24,587 nt of DNA from JBHIBD01 sp046758865 (GTDB lineage Bacteria; Planctomycetota; Brocadiia; Brocadiales; Bathyanammoxibiaceae), in NCBI GenBank assembly GCA_046758865.1, contig JBHIBD010000029.1:1-24587 (forward strand), read 5' to 3'. The number at the start of each line of letters is the position of its first letter. Positions within the stretch are counted from its first letter, which is position 1. Positions 1-8,160 of the stretch are shown here, one piece after another. The translations under genes were made by a program, and so were the position numbers. The notes under the pieces are model-generated. The model saw only the letters and a program-made list of their open reading frames with translations, had not been told where the DNA came from and ran no database searches.

Positions 1-78
1 CCAATGTCCCAAGAAATATGCACAGATTGCCAGGCAGAGGAGTATGGCAAATATCGTCATTGATAGAGCCGTTCCCAT
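1..78 (-). CDS. N-terminus of a small membrane protein (partial, runs off the left edge)
   Basis: Reading the minus strand from position 78 gives an ATG followed by 26 open codons to the window edge. The peptide starts MGTALSMTIFAILLCLAICA and is strongly hydrophobic, so it begins with a membrane segment or an uncleaved signal anchor. An excellent ribosome binding site (AGGGGGGAG) lies three bases upstream of the ATG, and an extended -10 element lies just beyond it. The family cannot be named from 26 residues. Confidence 0.6.
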   Translation of the reverse strand, partial: MGTALSMTIFAILLCLAICAYFLGHW

Positions 79-98
79 AACTCCCCCCTTTCGTTATT

Positions 99-107
99 AT
101 TATATCA
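99..107 (-). promoter_or_regulatory. Extended -10 promoter of the left-edge membrane protein gene
   Basis: On the minus strand the sequence reads TGATATAAT, a perfect TATAAT hexamer with the TGn extension. No convincing -35 box is visible, which fits an extended -10 promoter. The predicted start is near position 92, leaving a leader of about 14 bases that just includes the ribosome binding site. Confidence 0.5.
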
Positions 108-175
108 CAAACGTGGTATAGCCCCCAGGAGAACCGAGGGTTTATCGCTGGAATATGTAGGATGGATATATGCGT

Positions 176-192
176 GAGGGCTCTGCAAAAGT
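176..192. repeat. Dispersed 17-base repeat, copy 1 (GAGGGCTCTGCAAAAGT)
   Basis: The reverse complement of this stretch matches 12064-12080 (ACTTTTGCAGAGGGCTC) at 15 of 17 positions. Both copies are in spacers. The rest of the 79-321 spacer shows no gene I can support. Confidence 0.35.
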
Positions 193-321
193 CGCTCCAA
201 TGGCTTCATATATTGTATGCATAAGGTGAGGATGAGATAGTGTGTCTGCTTATGGCGGCCATCTTATGAGCCTTGGTAGGTCTGTCTGATGTGTCTGGCC
301 TATCCGGTGCGGCCTGTGGAG

Positions 322-1026
322 TCAATCAGAGATTATATCTCTCAGCTCTGTCTTCAATATTACCCGCTTCCAGTCGTCCTTAAATATGGGCCAGCCAGTG
401 ACGCTTGCCGCGTCATCCTTTAGCAGTACCTGTTCCGCCCCGTTACTGACTGCTTTCATGCACTCCATCTCCAAAGGATGTATCCGCTTTACGGGTATTG
501 GGTAGGAGCTCTTTCTTCTGTAAAGCCGACCATTATCGAAGATGGTTATTATAAGGGGTTTAACATCCAGCATGCGGTATGCAATTACCTCATGACTGGC
601 TGTAGAGTAGCGTTTCTTTAGTGCCAGCAGGTCAAATTCTAGGGCCTCGGCGTCCTTGTGAAACCAGTTCCTTGGCAGGAGCAACGAGATGGCCATCAGG
701 TTGCTTGCATCTTCAAGGAAACTCGGCCCAACCTTGCCTGCCAGTAGCACCTCACCTATTTCATGGGCTATAGTGAAATGTTTCCTTTCTGACTTCTCAG
801 GATTCTTACTACCCACCAGAATGGTTTGTATATCCCACCTCCTTCTGCTATAGCCTCTGACACGGAGGTTGGAGTCTATATGGACGGCGAGATTGAGGGT
901 CTTGGCCAGGGTGAAGGCGTCTACAGGGGGGCCCGTGATATGGAGTCTCTCCAGGAGTGCCCTCGCTTCGTCTTCAACCATCGTAACGATGTCATGCCAT
1001 TCTGTTAGCTCTAACATGAGCATCAA
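322..1026 (-). CDS. ImmA/IrrE-family metallopeptidase-like protein with an altered active site
   Basis: The protein has 234 residues. ImmA/IrrE proteins are zinc peptidases that cleave a partner XRE repressor in the cytoplasm. The family core is visible: residues 83-96 read HFTIAHEIGEVLLA, followed by an EDASNLMA stretch (about 105-112) and SLLLPRNWF, corresponding to the helix with the third metal ligand and the LLMP motif. The second histidine of the HExxH motif is replaced by glutamate (HEIGE, residues 88-92, codon GAG), so ordinary zinc binding is doubtful. The gene lies 32 bases downstream of an XRE repressor on the same strand, the usual pairing. The true start may be one of several early methionines (1, 2, 4 or 16). 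The fold assignment is fairly sure; peptidase activity is not. Confidence 0.75.
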   Translation of the reverse strand: MMLMLELTEWHDIVTMVEDEARALLERLHITGPPVDAFTLAKTLNLAVHIDSNLRVRGYSRRRWDIQTILVGSKNPEKSERKHFTIAHEIGEVLLAGKVGPSFLEDASNLMAISLLLPRNWFHKDAEALEFDLLALKKRYSTASHEVIAYRMLDVKPLIITIFDNGRLYRRKSSYPIPVKRIHPLEMECMKAVSNGAEQVLLKDDAASVTGWPIFKDDWKRVILKTELRDIISD

Positions 1027-1058
1027 GGGCCAATAAGTGGGAAGGAGCAGGTGCTATT

Positions 1059-1595
1059 TTATTGACTAGTGTCGATGGAGTCAAGGAGAGATAAAAGGAG
1101 GGCGCGGTTAGGGCCGACCATGATACGTTTGCACTTCTCCAGGGCCTCGTTTTCCTCTATGTGCCTGTTGACCCAATACTCTGGGTCAGTAGGGGAACCA
1201 CCATAACCCCTGATAGTGGAAAGCTCCTCAATGTCATTCTGAGAGAAACCTTGGAGCTTCTCAGGGTTGGCTTGGAAGTATTTTCTGAAGTCCTCCGTAA
1301 GTGGCGAGAGATCGATGGCCTCACCCTCCTGGGTAGTTAGCTTTCTAGGCTTAGTGTAGGAAACACGTTCAAGGGGTCCGGGGGGATAGCCTTTATTATC
1401 ATCCAGTAGGTAGTCTACTGTCACACCGAAGGCCCTGGATATCTTGATAGCTGCTTCACCCTTTGGTTTCCTGTTTAGCTTTTCGTAGGCCTGGTAAGTG
1501 GAAATCGGAATTTCAGACTGGCGAGCCGTCTCCGACCTGTTCCAGCCCTTCTCCGCCCTCAGGTGTCTCAGCTTTTCTGTTATTGGAATAGCCAT
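1059..1595 (-). CDS. XRE-family transcriptional repressor
   Basis: The protein has 178 residues. An N-terminal helix-turn-helix of the Cro/CI type covers about residues 6-62, with the typical pattern LRAEKGWNRSETARQSEIP, STYQAYEKLNRKP and a closing VTVDYLL. The C-terminal half (about 75-178) is polar and unrecognised. It would be the partner domain sensed or cut by the ImmA/IrrE-like protein encoded immediately downstream. A GAGGT ribosome site lies about 11 bases before the ATG at 1595. A palindrome 62 bases upstream (1657-1675) is a candidate autoregulatory operator. Such pairs control mobile elements, toxins or stress genes, but no integrase or phage gene is visible here. Confidence 0.8.
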   Translation of the reverse strand: MAIPITEKLRHLRAEKGWNRSETARQSEIPISTYQAYEKLNRKPKGEAAIKISRAFGVTVDYLLDDNKGYPPGPLERVSYTKPRKLTTQEGEAIDLSPLTEDFRKYFQANPEKLQGFSQNDIEELSTIRGYGGSPTDPEYWVNRHIEENEALEKCKRIMVGPNRALLLSLLDSIDTSQ

Positions 1596-1656
1596 GGCTG
1601 AAAGTTACCTCTATAGTTTATTGAAAATTTCTCTTAAGCAAAAATTTTATCGGCGA

Positions 1657-1675
1657 ACTGTAAACTTGGTACAGT
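1657..1675. promoter_or_regulatory. Candidate operator for the XRE repressor
   Basis: The sequence ACTGTAAACTTGGTACAGT has perfect 6-base arms (ACTGTA/TACAGT) around a 7-base centre, the size of a Cro/CI-type dimer site. It lies 62 bases upstream of the XRE start codon. Binding is inferred from position and symmetry only. Confidence 0.4.
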
Positions 1676-2073
1676 GGGAAAAGATGGTATGTTCGCTCAA
1701 ACAAGTGAGAACACGCCAAAGAGTGCCGTTTCTTCCGTGCCAAGTATTGACCCTCTATCTACTCATTAATTTCACTTCTTATTGCATTCTTTTCGCCTAT
1801 TATATTATTTTGTTTTCTTAAGTTCAACGAAAATCGTAGCTTGCTGCTGAAAATATTCTTCCCAAAAGTATCAGCCTTTCTTGGCAATATTCGCAGATGA
1901 GACGAGTTTTTTGTGCAATTATGTGAAGATTGCTTTTCTCTGTATTATAGCACGGTGGGGAATTTTTGCACACCAAATATATGAGATCTCTATTGCACGG
2001 GTGTTCAAGATGCATTATTTTTGGATTAGCAGAAATTTCCTTTACGGTACGGCGTTTACGAAATAGCAGTGTA

Positions 2074-2089
2074 GTGCGTCGAGACGCAC
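2074..2089. repeat. Palindrome of the GTGCGTC family, copy 1
   Basis: GTGCGTC and GACGCAC form perfect 7-base arms around GA. Related copies are at 16464-16481 and 24071-24088, all in spacers. Confidence 0.5.
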
Positions 2090-2135
2090 CCAACAAAATC
2101 TTTACGTAGCGTCCGGTCACCGCATCAGGCGTCTT

Positions 2136-2161
2136 GCGTCTGGACTGCGCAGACCAGACGC
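2136..2161. repeat. 26-base near-perfect palindrome downstream of uvrA
   Basis: The outer arms GCGTCTGG and CCAGACGC pair perfectly. The centre CTGCGCAG is itself a palindrome, so only one A:A position fails to pair. It could fold as a terminator-like hairpin after uvrA, but no T-tract follows, so a repeat element is as likely. Confidence 0.5.
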
Positions 2162-2169
2162 TATAAAGG

Positions 2170-2181
2170 CTCAGAATGACA
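2170..2181. repeat. Half copy of the TGTCATTCTGAG repeat
   Basis: CTCAGAATGACA here is identical to the right arm of the inverted repeat at 12116-12187; the left arm is missing. It suggests a decayed element. Confidence 0.4.
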
Positions 2182-2226
2182 CGGGACATTGGAGCAACTC
2201 CGGCGGGGGTCCCATATGTTGTAAGC

Positions 2227-5025
2227 TTACTTCTTCAAATATTTTCCCAGGTACTTTCCTGTGTAGGAATTCCTTAACCGGGTGATCTCCTCTGGAGTAC
2301 CAGTACCGACAGCATAGCCCCCCCTCTCTCCACCTTCAGGGCCAAGGTCTATGATATGGTCGGCGCATTTTATCACATCAAGATTGTGTTCTATAACGAT
2401 TACCGAGTGTCCCTCAAGAATCAATCTCTGAAAGCAGTCGAGTAACTTTTTTATATCATCAAAGTGTAGTCCGGTGGTAGGCTCATCAAAAAGAAACAGT
2501 GTATCCCCGCGTCCCTTCTGTGCCAAAAAGCTGGCCAGCTTTAGCCTCTGTGCCTCTCCACCCGAGAGTGTCGTTGCAGGCTGACCAAGATGAAGGTATC
2601 CCAGGCCCGTGTCCTCCAGGCAACGCAGGGCCTTGACTATTGGGGGTGAGTCCTTAAAGAATTCCTTGGCCCCCTCAACCGTCATCTCGAGAACCTCATG
2701 GATGTTCTTGTGTCTGTGCCTTATATCCAACACGTCCCTTCGGAATCGTCTGCCACGACATTTTTCGCACGTGATAAAGACATCGGCAAGGAATTGCATG
2801 TCCACCTTACGATACCCCTCCCCTTGGCAGTTGTCACACCTGCCGCCGGCAACATTAAAGGAGAAGGCACTTGGCGTTAAGTTTCTTATCCTTGCCTCCC
2901 TTGTTGATGCAAAAAGCCTCCGTATCTCGTCAAACCTCTTCAGGTATGTAATAGGGTTTGACCGGGGTGTTCGCCCTATCGGTGACTGGTCTACTAACAT
3001 CACATCACTAATATCACCCACGCCAGTAATATCTTGGTGTTTTCCCACAGGTCCGCGGTACCCACCTAACCTCTTCTTCAAGGCAGCGTACAGGGTGTCC
3101 TCAACCAGCGTACTCTTCCCTGAACCGGATACACCCGTCACACAGACAAACATATTTAGTGGAAAGGTTACGTCTATCTTCTTCAGATTGTTTTGGCACG
3201 CACCCTTTAGAATTATTGCCCTGTCGGTTGGCCTCCTCCTAACGGAAGGTGTGGCAATGGTTCTTTTGCCCAATAGATATTCACCAGTAAGTGAACCATT
3301 CCCCCTTGGAAGTCTATCTATTGTGCCTTGATAGACGATGCGTCCACCCTTCTCTCCAGCCCCCGGCCCCAGGTCTATCAGTTGGTCTGCTGAGTTTATG
3401 ATGTCTCTGTCGTGCTCCACCACCACTATAGTGTTACCCAGGTCTCTCAGACGCTTGAGTGTCGCTATCAGTCTCTTGGAATCCCTCGGATGAAGACCGA
3501 TGCTTGGTTCATCCAGTATGTACAACACGTTAACGAGAGAAGAACCAAGGGACGTGGTTATGTTTACCCTCTGGGCCTCGCCACCCGAGAGTGTCCTTGT
3601 AAGGCGGTCAAGTGTCAGATATCCAAGACCTATCCTCACCATGTAGTCAAGCCTTTTTCTTATCTCATGAAGAATGAGCCTTGCCACCTCCTCCTCATAA
3701 TGGGTGGGCTTGATGTTCTGAAAGAAGCTGTGAGCCTGCTCCACAGTCATGGCACAGATAGCGCCCATGGTGGCCCCATTTATCTCTACATTCAGGGCCC
3801 TGGGGTTCAGCCTCGTCCCCTTACAGTCGCTGCATGTGGCATAACCCCTGTACTTACTCAGAAAAACCCTGACGTGCATCTTATATTTTTTGTGCTCAAG
3901 CCACTCAAAAAATTCCTGAATGCCGCAGAACTCCGGTGTGCCCTCCATAATGAGTTTTACCTGTTTCCTGGTTAGCTTTGAGAAGGGGACATCGAGCGGA
4001 ATGTTGTAATGTGAGGCAGCACCTTCAAGCTCTTCCTGAAGATGATAGTAGGCAGGGGTGCTCCAGGGCTGTATAGCCCCTTCACGAATTGTCTTCCCCT
4101 TGTCTGGTACGACGAGGTCCATGTCTAGCTCAATCGTATTGCCGAACCCCTGACACTTGGGACATGCCCCAATGGGGCTGTTAAAGGAGAACAGGTTGGG
4201 CGTAGGTTTAGGGTACTCAATCCCACAGCAATCGCAATAAAAGCGATTGCTGAACCTTAGTTCCTGCTTTTCTTTTGTATCCAAAAGGATTATCCTGAGG
4301 TGACCTGCGCCCAGCCGGAACGCAGTTTCCAGGGCATCGGCCAGGCGCACCCGTGTCTCTGGTTTTACCACCAATCTATCCACCACCCCTTGCACGGTTC
4401 CTGCGCTGTGAAGGTTGAACCCCGGCTCTTCCGTCAGGTCAACCAATCGGCCCCCTGCCCAGAGTCTTACCAGACCCTGCTCCTTAAGTATGGATATCTG
4501 CCTCTCGCTGGGCAGCTTAGGACTCACGGCAATAGGAAAGGCGACCAAAAACCGGGTGCCCTGGTTAAGCGTCAAAATTCTTTCCACAACCTGCTCAACC
4601 GAGTTGCTCTCTACCAAACGGCCGCACCCCTCGCAGTACGTCTTCCCAATGCGGGCAAAGAGCAGCCTCAGATAGTCATTTATCTCTGTGGCAGTGCCAA
4701 CCGTGCTTCGTCGGCTCTTTACGGGGTTCTTCTGCTGGATGGCTATGGCAGGTGGGATACCCTCAATGTGGTCAACGTCCGGCTTGTCCATCCTATCCAG
4801 AAACTGTCGGGCGTAGGTGGAGAATGTCTCCACGTAGCGCCTCTGTCCCTCGGCAAATAGGGTGTCAAAGACCAGACTCGACTTGCCGGAGCCGGAAACA
4901 CCTGAGACCACCACCAACTTCCTCAGGGGTATCTCCACATCTATATTCTTCAGGTTATGTACCCGTATCCCCCGTGCTATGATGGAGTTTCTTTTATGGT
5001 TAGATTTGTGTGGTTTTAGCGCCAT
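2227..5025 (-). CDS. uvrA: UvrABC excinuclease subunit A
   Basis: The protein has 932 residues, the normal length for UvrA. It recognises bulky DNA lesions and loads UvrB in nucleotide excision repair. Two ABC ATPase modules are clear: Walker A GVSGSGKSS at residues 42-50 and a second GVSGSGKST in the C-terminal half, each with an LSGGEAQR signature and a D-E-P Walker B (LDEPSIGLHPRD and FDEPTTGLHFDD). Two C4 zinc modules are present (FYCDCCG...CPKC and RCDNCQGEG...CEKC). The segment between the first Walker A and the first zinc module is full length, so the UvrB-binding domain is kept, which argues against a drug-resistance UvrA2 paralogue. The gene stands alone, with palindromic spacers on both sides. 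Confidence 0.97.
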   Translation of the reverse strand: MALKPHKSNHKRNSIIARGIRVHNLKNIDVEIPLRKLVVVSGVSGSGKSSLVFDTLFAEGQRRYVETFSTYARQFLDRMDKPDVDHIEGIPPAIAIQQKNPVKSRRSTVGTATEINDYLRLLFARIGKTYCEGCGRLVESNSVEQVVERILTLNQGTRFLVAFPIAVSPKLPSERQISILKEQGLVRLWAGGRLVDLTEEPGFNLHSAGTVQGVVDRLVVKPETRVRLADALETAFRLGAGHLRIILLDTKEKQELRFSNRFYCDCCGIEYPKPTPNLFSFNSPIGACPKCQGFGNTIELDMDLVVPDKGKTIREGAIQPWSTPAYYHLQEELEGAASHYNIPLDVPFSKLTRKQVKLIMEGTPEFCGIQEFFEWLEHKKYKMHVRVFLSKYRGYATCSDCKGTRLNPRALNVEINGATMGAICAMTVEQAHSFFQNIKPTHYEEEVARLILHEIRKRLDYMVRIGLGYLTLDRLTRTLSGGEAQRVNITTSLGSSLVNVLYILDEPSIGLHPRDSKRLIATLKRLRDLGNTIVVVEHDRDIINSADQLIDLGPGAGEKGGRIVYQGTIDRLPRGNGSLTGEYLLGKRTIATPSVRRRPTDRAIILKGACQNNLKKIDVTFPLNMFVCVTGVSGSGKSTLVEDTLYAALKKRLGGYRGPVGKHQDITGVGDISDVMLVDQSPIGRTPRSNPITYLKRFDEIRRLFASTREARIRNLTPSAFSFNVAGGRCDNCQGEGYRKVDMQFLADVFITCEKCRGRRFRRDVLDIRHRHKNIHEVLEMTVEGAKEFFKDSPPIVKALRCLEDTGLGYLHLGQPATTLSGGEAQRLKLASFLAQKGRGDTLFLFDEPTTGLHFDDIKKLLDCFQRLILEGHSVIVIEHNLDVIKCADHIIDLGPEGGERGGYAVGTGTPEEITRLRNSYTGKYLGKYLKK

Positions 5026-5090
5026 CTCAAGGTTGGGGTCCTCTTTGATGAGGTATTTATATTACGAGGTCGCCGCAAATTGCACCTACA

Positions 5091-5118
5091 GTAGGGGTTC
5101 AAAATTTTGAACCCCTAC
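5091..5118. repeat. 28-base perfect palindrome between msbA and uvrA
   Basis: The arms GTAGGGGTTCAAAA and TTTTGAACCCCTAC are exact complements with no loop. It lies 54 bases past the msbA stop codon on the minus strand, so it could stop msbA transcription or be a REP-like element. It is upstream of uvrA and could also affect its promoter region. Confidence 0.6.
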
Positions 5119-5172
5119 GAAAAAGCTGGTAAACCAGGTAGTTATGACCCCCACAAGCTTAAAACCGCATCC

Positions 5173-7083
5173 CTACTTTTTTGCTATAAAGGTTGCATCC
5201 CCTTCTATTTGCATCTGGTAGAGCCTCCGGTACTCGCCCCCCTTTTGTACCAGTTCATCGTGCATGCCCGTCTCTACTATACGGCCCTCCTTGAGCACTG
5301 CTATCTTGTCGCAATGTCTTACCGTGGAGAGGCGGTGGGCAACGATAAAAGTAGTCCTTCCCTTCATGAGGTTACGCAGGGCGTCTTGCACAATCTTCTC
5401 TGATTCGGAGTCAAGGGCACTGGTGGCCTCATCCAGTATAAGGATGGGTGCATTCTTAAGTATCGCCCTTGCTATGGCGATGCGCTGGCGCTGTCCCCCG
5501 GAGAGCCTGACCCCCAACTCTCCTACTTCTGTATCGTAGCCCTTTGGCAGGGTGCTGACAAAGTTGTGTATATAGGCGGCCTTTGCTGCTGCCTCTACCT
5601 CCATTTGGCTTGCATCTCTCTTCCCGTAGCGGATGTTTTCTGCAATACTCTTGTTAAACAAAAAGGTCTGCTGGGTAACGATGGCAATGTTGTTGAGGAG
5701 TGAATCCCTCTTTAAGTAGCGTACGTCCTGTCCGTCGATCTCTACCGTGCCACGGCTGGGTTCGTAGAAACGGGGTATGAGATTTAGTAAAGTACTCTTA
5801 CCCGAGCCACTCTCCCCTGCAATGGCCACCACCTGGCCTTTCTTCACTGTAAAGTTTATATCCGACAGCACCTTATCGGTACGATCGTATGCAAAGTCAA
5901 CGTTCTTGAAGGCAACTTCCTTTTCCATGCCCTTCAGTTCCACGGCCTGTGGGTGGTCTTTTATCTGTGGCTCGTGGTCAAGCAGCTCAAAGATGCGTCC
6001 AGCCCCTGCCAGGGCCTCCTGGAGCCTGGAATAACTCCTTGAGAGAAGCTTAGTAGACCTGAAGGTCAGCGTGCTTGCGGCTATGAATCCTCCGAATTCT
6101 CCCAGCCCCACGTTGCCCGTGCTTATCACGTAGCCCCCTATTATCACTATGATACCAAGCCCCACGGCATACATTGCCTCGTTGGTGCTCTCATTCAGTA
6201 TGACGGCTTTATTTACCTTCATCCTCCTTCGGAAGAATTCTTCATTAATCCTCTGGAATTCGTGGCTCTCCTCATTTTCCATCTTGTAGGCCTTGACTAT
6301 GCGAATGCCTGCAAGCATCTCTCTCAGCGCCTCAGTGAGCTGGGCCTTACGTTCTAAGGTGGCCTCACCATGCTTCCTTATCTTTTTGCCAAAGATGGTT
6401 ATGGGAAGGAGAAAGAAGGGGAGGGCTATTAAGGCCAGCAGAAACAGTTTCCAGCTAAAGTATAAGGCCAGGCCGAGGCCGCAGAGAAGTCGCATGGGCT
6501 GGAGCACCACATCGCCAAAAAGCACTATGAGACCCGTTTGTGTCACCTGGAGGTCGTTTATCACCCTAGAGAGCAGGTCGCCGCTCTTTCTGTTGTCATA
6601 GAAGCTCAGTGATTGAGGGAGGAGGCTCTCACATAGACGGTTACTTATATCAACGTACACCCGCCATATTATGAAGTGCTTTAGATAGTTTTGGAAGTAA
6701 TTGGACAAGAAGATTATAGGGGCAAGGATAAGGGCCAGGATGCCTATATTTGTGTAAGAGCTGGTCATCGTCCCCACCCAGGCCTTCAACCCCTTGATAT
6801 ATGCAACGTCCCGAAGGCTCTTCTTTAGCCCCTCTTCCAAACCCCTTGGGGGGGTGTCTTGCGTCTCGGTCTGTGTGCCTTCTAGTGGGGATGAGACGAG
6901 ACGCGTCTCTTTCTCCGAAAACCTGTCGAGGACGGGTTTTATAAGGGCAAGTTGGGCCCCAACAGTCATGGTATAGAGGACCATAAACCCCAGGGCAACG
7001 ACGCCCGTCTTCCAGTAAGGCCTTGTGAACGAAAAGAGCCTCAGGCACTCTCGGCCCATAACTCTGTGTGATATGTGGGGCAT
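5173..7083 (-). CDS. msbA: MsbA-type lipid A/lipopolysaccharide ABC exporter
   Basis: The protein has 636 residues with a fused membrane domain and ATPase, the half-transporter layout of MsbA, which flips lipid A-core across the inner membrane as a homodimer. The first 330 or so residues hold about six hydrophobic segments (for example VVALGFMVLYTMTVGAQLAL and GIIVIIGGYVIS). The ATPase shows Walker A GESGSGKST, Q-loop IVTQQTFLF, signature LSGGQRQR, Walker B ILILDEATSALD and H-loop IVAHRLSTV. A charged insert of about 50 residues (around 60-110) follows the first membrane helix and is longer than in E. coli MsbA. It heads towards an envelope-sugar cluster, which supports lipid A or polysaccharide export over drug efflux. 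Substrate is inferred. Confidence 0.85.
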   Translation of the reverse strand: MPHISHRVMGRECLRLFSFTRPYWKTGVVALGFMVLYTMTVGAQLALIKPVLDRFSEKETRLVSSPLEGTQTETQDTPPRGLEEGLKKSLRDVAYIKGLKAWVGTMTSSYTNIGILALILAPIIFLSNYFQNYLKHFIIWRVYVDISNRLCESLLPQSLSFYDNRKSGDLLSRVINDLQVTQTGLIVLFGDVVLQPMRLLCGLGLALYFSWKLFLLALIALPFFLLPITIFGKKIRKHGEATLERKAQLTEALREMLAGIRIVKAYKMENEESHEFQRINEEFFRRRMKVNKAVILNESTNEAMYAVGLGIIVIIGGYVISTGNVGLGEFGGFIAASTLTFRSTKLLSRSYSRLQEALAGAGRIFELLDHEPQIKDHPQAVELKGMEKEVAFKNVDFAYDRTDKVLSDINFTVKKGQVVAIAGESGSGKSTLLNLIPRFYEPSRGTVEIDGQDVRYLKRDSLLNNIAIVTQQTFLFNKSIAENIRYGKRDASQMEVEAAAKAAYIHNFVSTLPKGYDTEVGELGVRLSGGQRQRIAIARAILKNAPILILDEATSALDSESEKIVQDALRNLMKGRTTFIVAHRLSTVRHCDKIAVLKEGRIVETGMHDELVQKGGEYRRLYQMQIEGDATFIAKK

Positions 7084-7185
7084 TTTTAGTCTCTGCCGCG
7101 TTGGTTACTTACCTATGGTGAGTCTCCGCCGAGAGCAGACCTCCCTCTAGCATAACCTCGGATACGCTTTTTCCCATAATGACTG

Positions 7186-8058
7186 TTAAGGCTGTAATAC
7201 GGTACGCTGGTGGCGCTGGGCCATGTAGTCCTCTAGGGCGTCCTGCCAGGGCCGTAGCGGCCCCAGCCCCAGGGCATTAAGTTCTTTGGAACCAAGTACG
7301 GAATAACTGGGCCTCATGACCTTGCTCCTGAATTCCTCCTGGGAGACCTTTTTTATGTTTACACTGTGAAGCCCTTCCAGCTCAAATATCCTGGTCGCAA
7401 ACTCGTACCAGGAGCACTGTCCGGAATTCGCCATGTGGTATATGCCGTAACGCTCCCTAGTAGCGAGTTCCTTTATTTTCTGCGTCAGATCCCATGTGTA
7501 GGTGGGGGCAAAGAACTGGTCGTCTACCACTCTTAACTCAGGCTGCTCCTTGGCCAGCCTGAGCATGGTGTCTATAAAATTTCCCCCTTTTGCCCTGCAC
7601 TCAGCCAGTCCAAAGAGGCTGGAGGTCCTAACTACATAGTGTCTTGAACAGAGATTCCTCACATAGTATTCACCCGCCAGCTTTGTCAGGCCATATGTGT
7701 TTAAGGGGTTTGGCAGGTCGTCTTCCAGGTAAGGTTCGTGTTTCTTACCGTCAAAGACGTAATCTGTGCTGATGTGTATAAGTGCTGCGCCTAGTTTTTC
7801 TGAGACACGCGCAACGTTCATTGCACCAATGGCATTTACCTCGAAGGCCTTTGCGTACTCTGTCTCGCAATCCTCTACCCTGTGGAAGGCAGCAGTGTTT
7901 ATAACCACGTCTGGCCTTATAGTTCCGAGCACCAAATCAACTCGGCCAGGGTTCGTAATCTCTATGTCATCGTGGGTAAGTGGTACAGTCTCTTCTTGAA
8001 AAGCCTTTAACAGGTCATTGCCCAACTGACCATTTGCACCTATTATCGCTACCCTCAT
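7186..8058 (-). CDS. rfbD: dTDP-4-dehydrorhamnose reductase
   Basis: The protein has 290 residues, the usual length for RfbD/RmlD, which reduces dTDP-4-dehydro-L-rhamnose to dTDP-L-rhamnose with NAD(P)H. It begins with the nucleotide-binding motif GANGQLG (residues 8-14). It has the ISTDYVFDG motif, the catalytic Y-x3-K as YGLTK, and the YVVRTSSLFG segment, all typical of RmlD. An RmlC-family gene is two genes upstream in the same run. RmlA and RmlB, needed to make the precursor, are not in this window. Confidence 0.93.
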   Translation of the reverse strand: MRVAIIGANGQLGNDLLKAFQEETVPLTHDDIEITNPGRVDLVLGTIRPDVVINTAAFHRVEDCETEYAKAFEVNAIGAMNVARVSEKLGAALIHISTDYVFDGKKHEPYLEDDLPNPLNTYGLTKLAGEYYVRNLCSRHYVVRTSSLFGLAECRAKGGNFIDTMLRLAKEQPELRVVDDQFFAPTYTWDLTQKIKELATRERYGIYHMANSGQCSWYEFATRIFELEGLHSVNIKKVSQEEFRSKVMRPSYSVLGSKELNALGLGPLRPWQDALEDYMAQRHQRTVLQP

Positions 8059-8160
8059 CTAGAATACCGACCCTATCTTATTGAGCGTCTTTTCCATCTC
8101 ATCCAGTAACGTCATCCATTTTATGTTATAACTACAGGGGTTCAGGGAGTATGTGTGGCC

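Larger units (their letters stand above)
1596..2226. other. AT-rich, repeat-rich spacer between the XRE gene and uvrA
   Basis: This 631-base stretch has no convincing gene. Its first 450 bases are AT-rich and contain the candidate operator at 1657-1675 and an imperfect inverted repeat near 1693-1716. The last 180 bases are a patchwork of palindromes (2074-2089, 2136-2161) and half of a dispersed repeat (2170-2181). The minus-strand open frame across 1824-2189 is largely made of these repeats and has no protein-family signature. Confidence 0.6.

Noticed and set aside
1824..2189. 121-codon minus-strand open frame next to uvrA
   Set aside because: Its first third is made of palindromic repeats, the rest is AT-rich spacer, and no family pattern or good ribosome site supports it.
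2227..5025. Possibility that the UvrA is a UvrA2 drug-resistance paralogue
   Set aside because: The UvrB-binding region between the first Walker motif and the first zinc module is full length.
8059..8160. 33 open codons in frame after the TAG stop of the epimerase gene, suggesting amber readthrough
   Set aside because: An open run this long is expected by chance about one time in five, and no domain or readthrough signal is visible.
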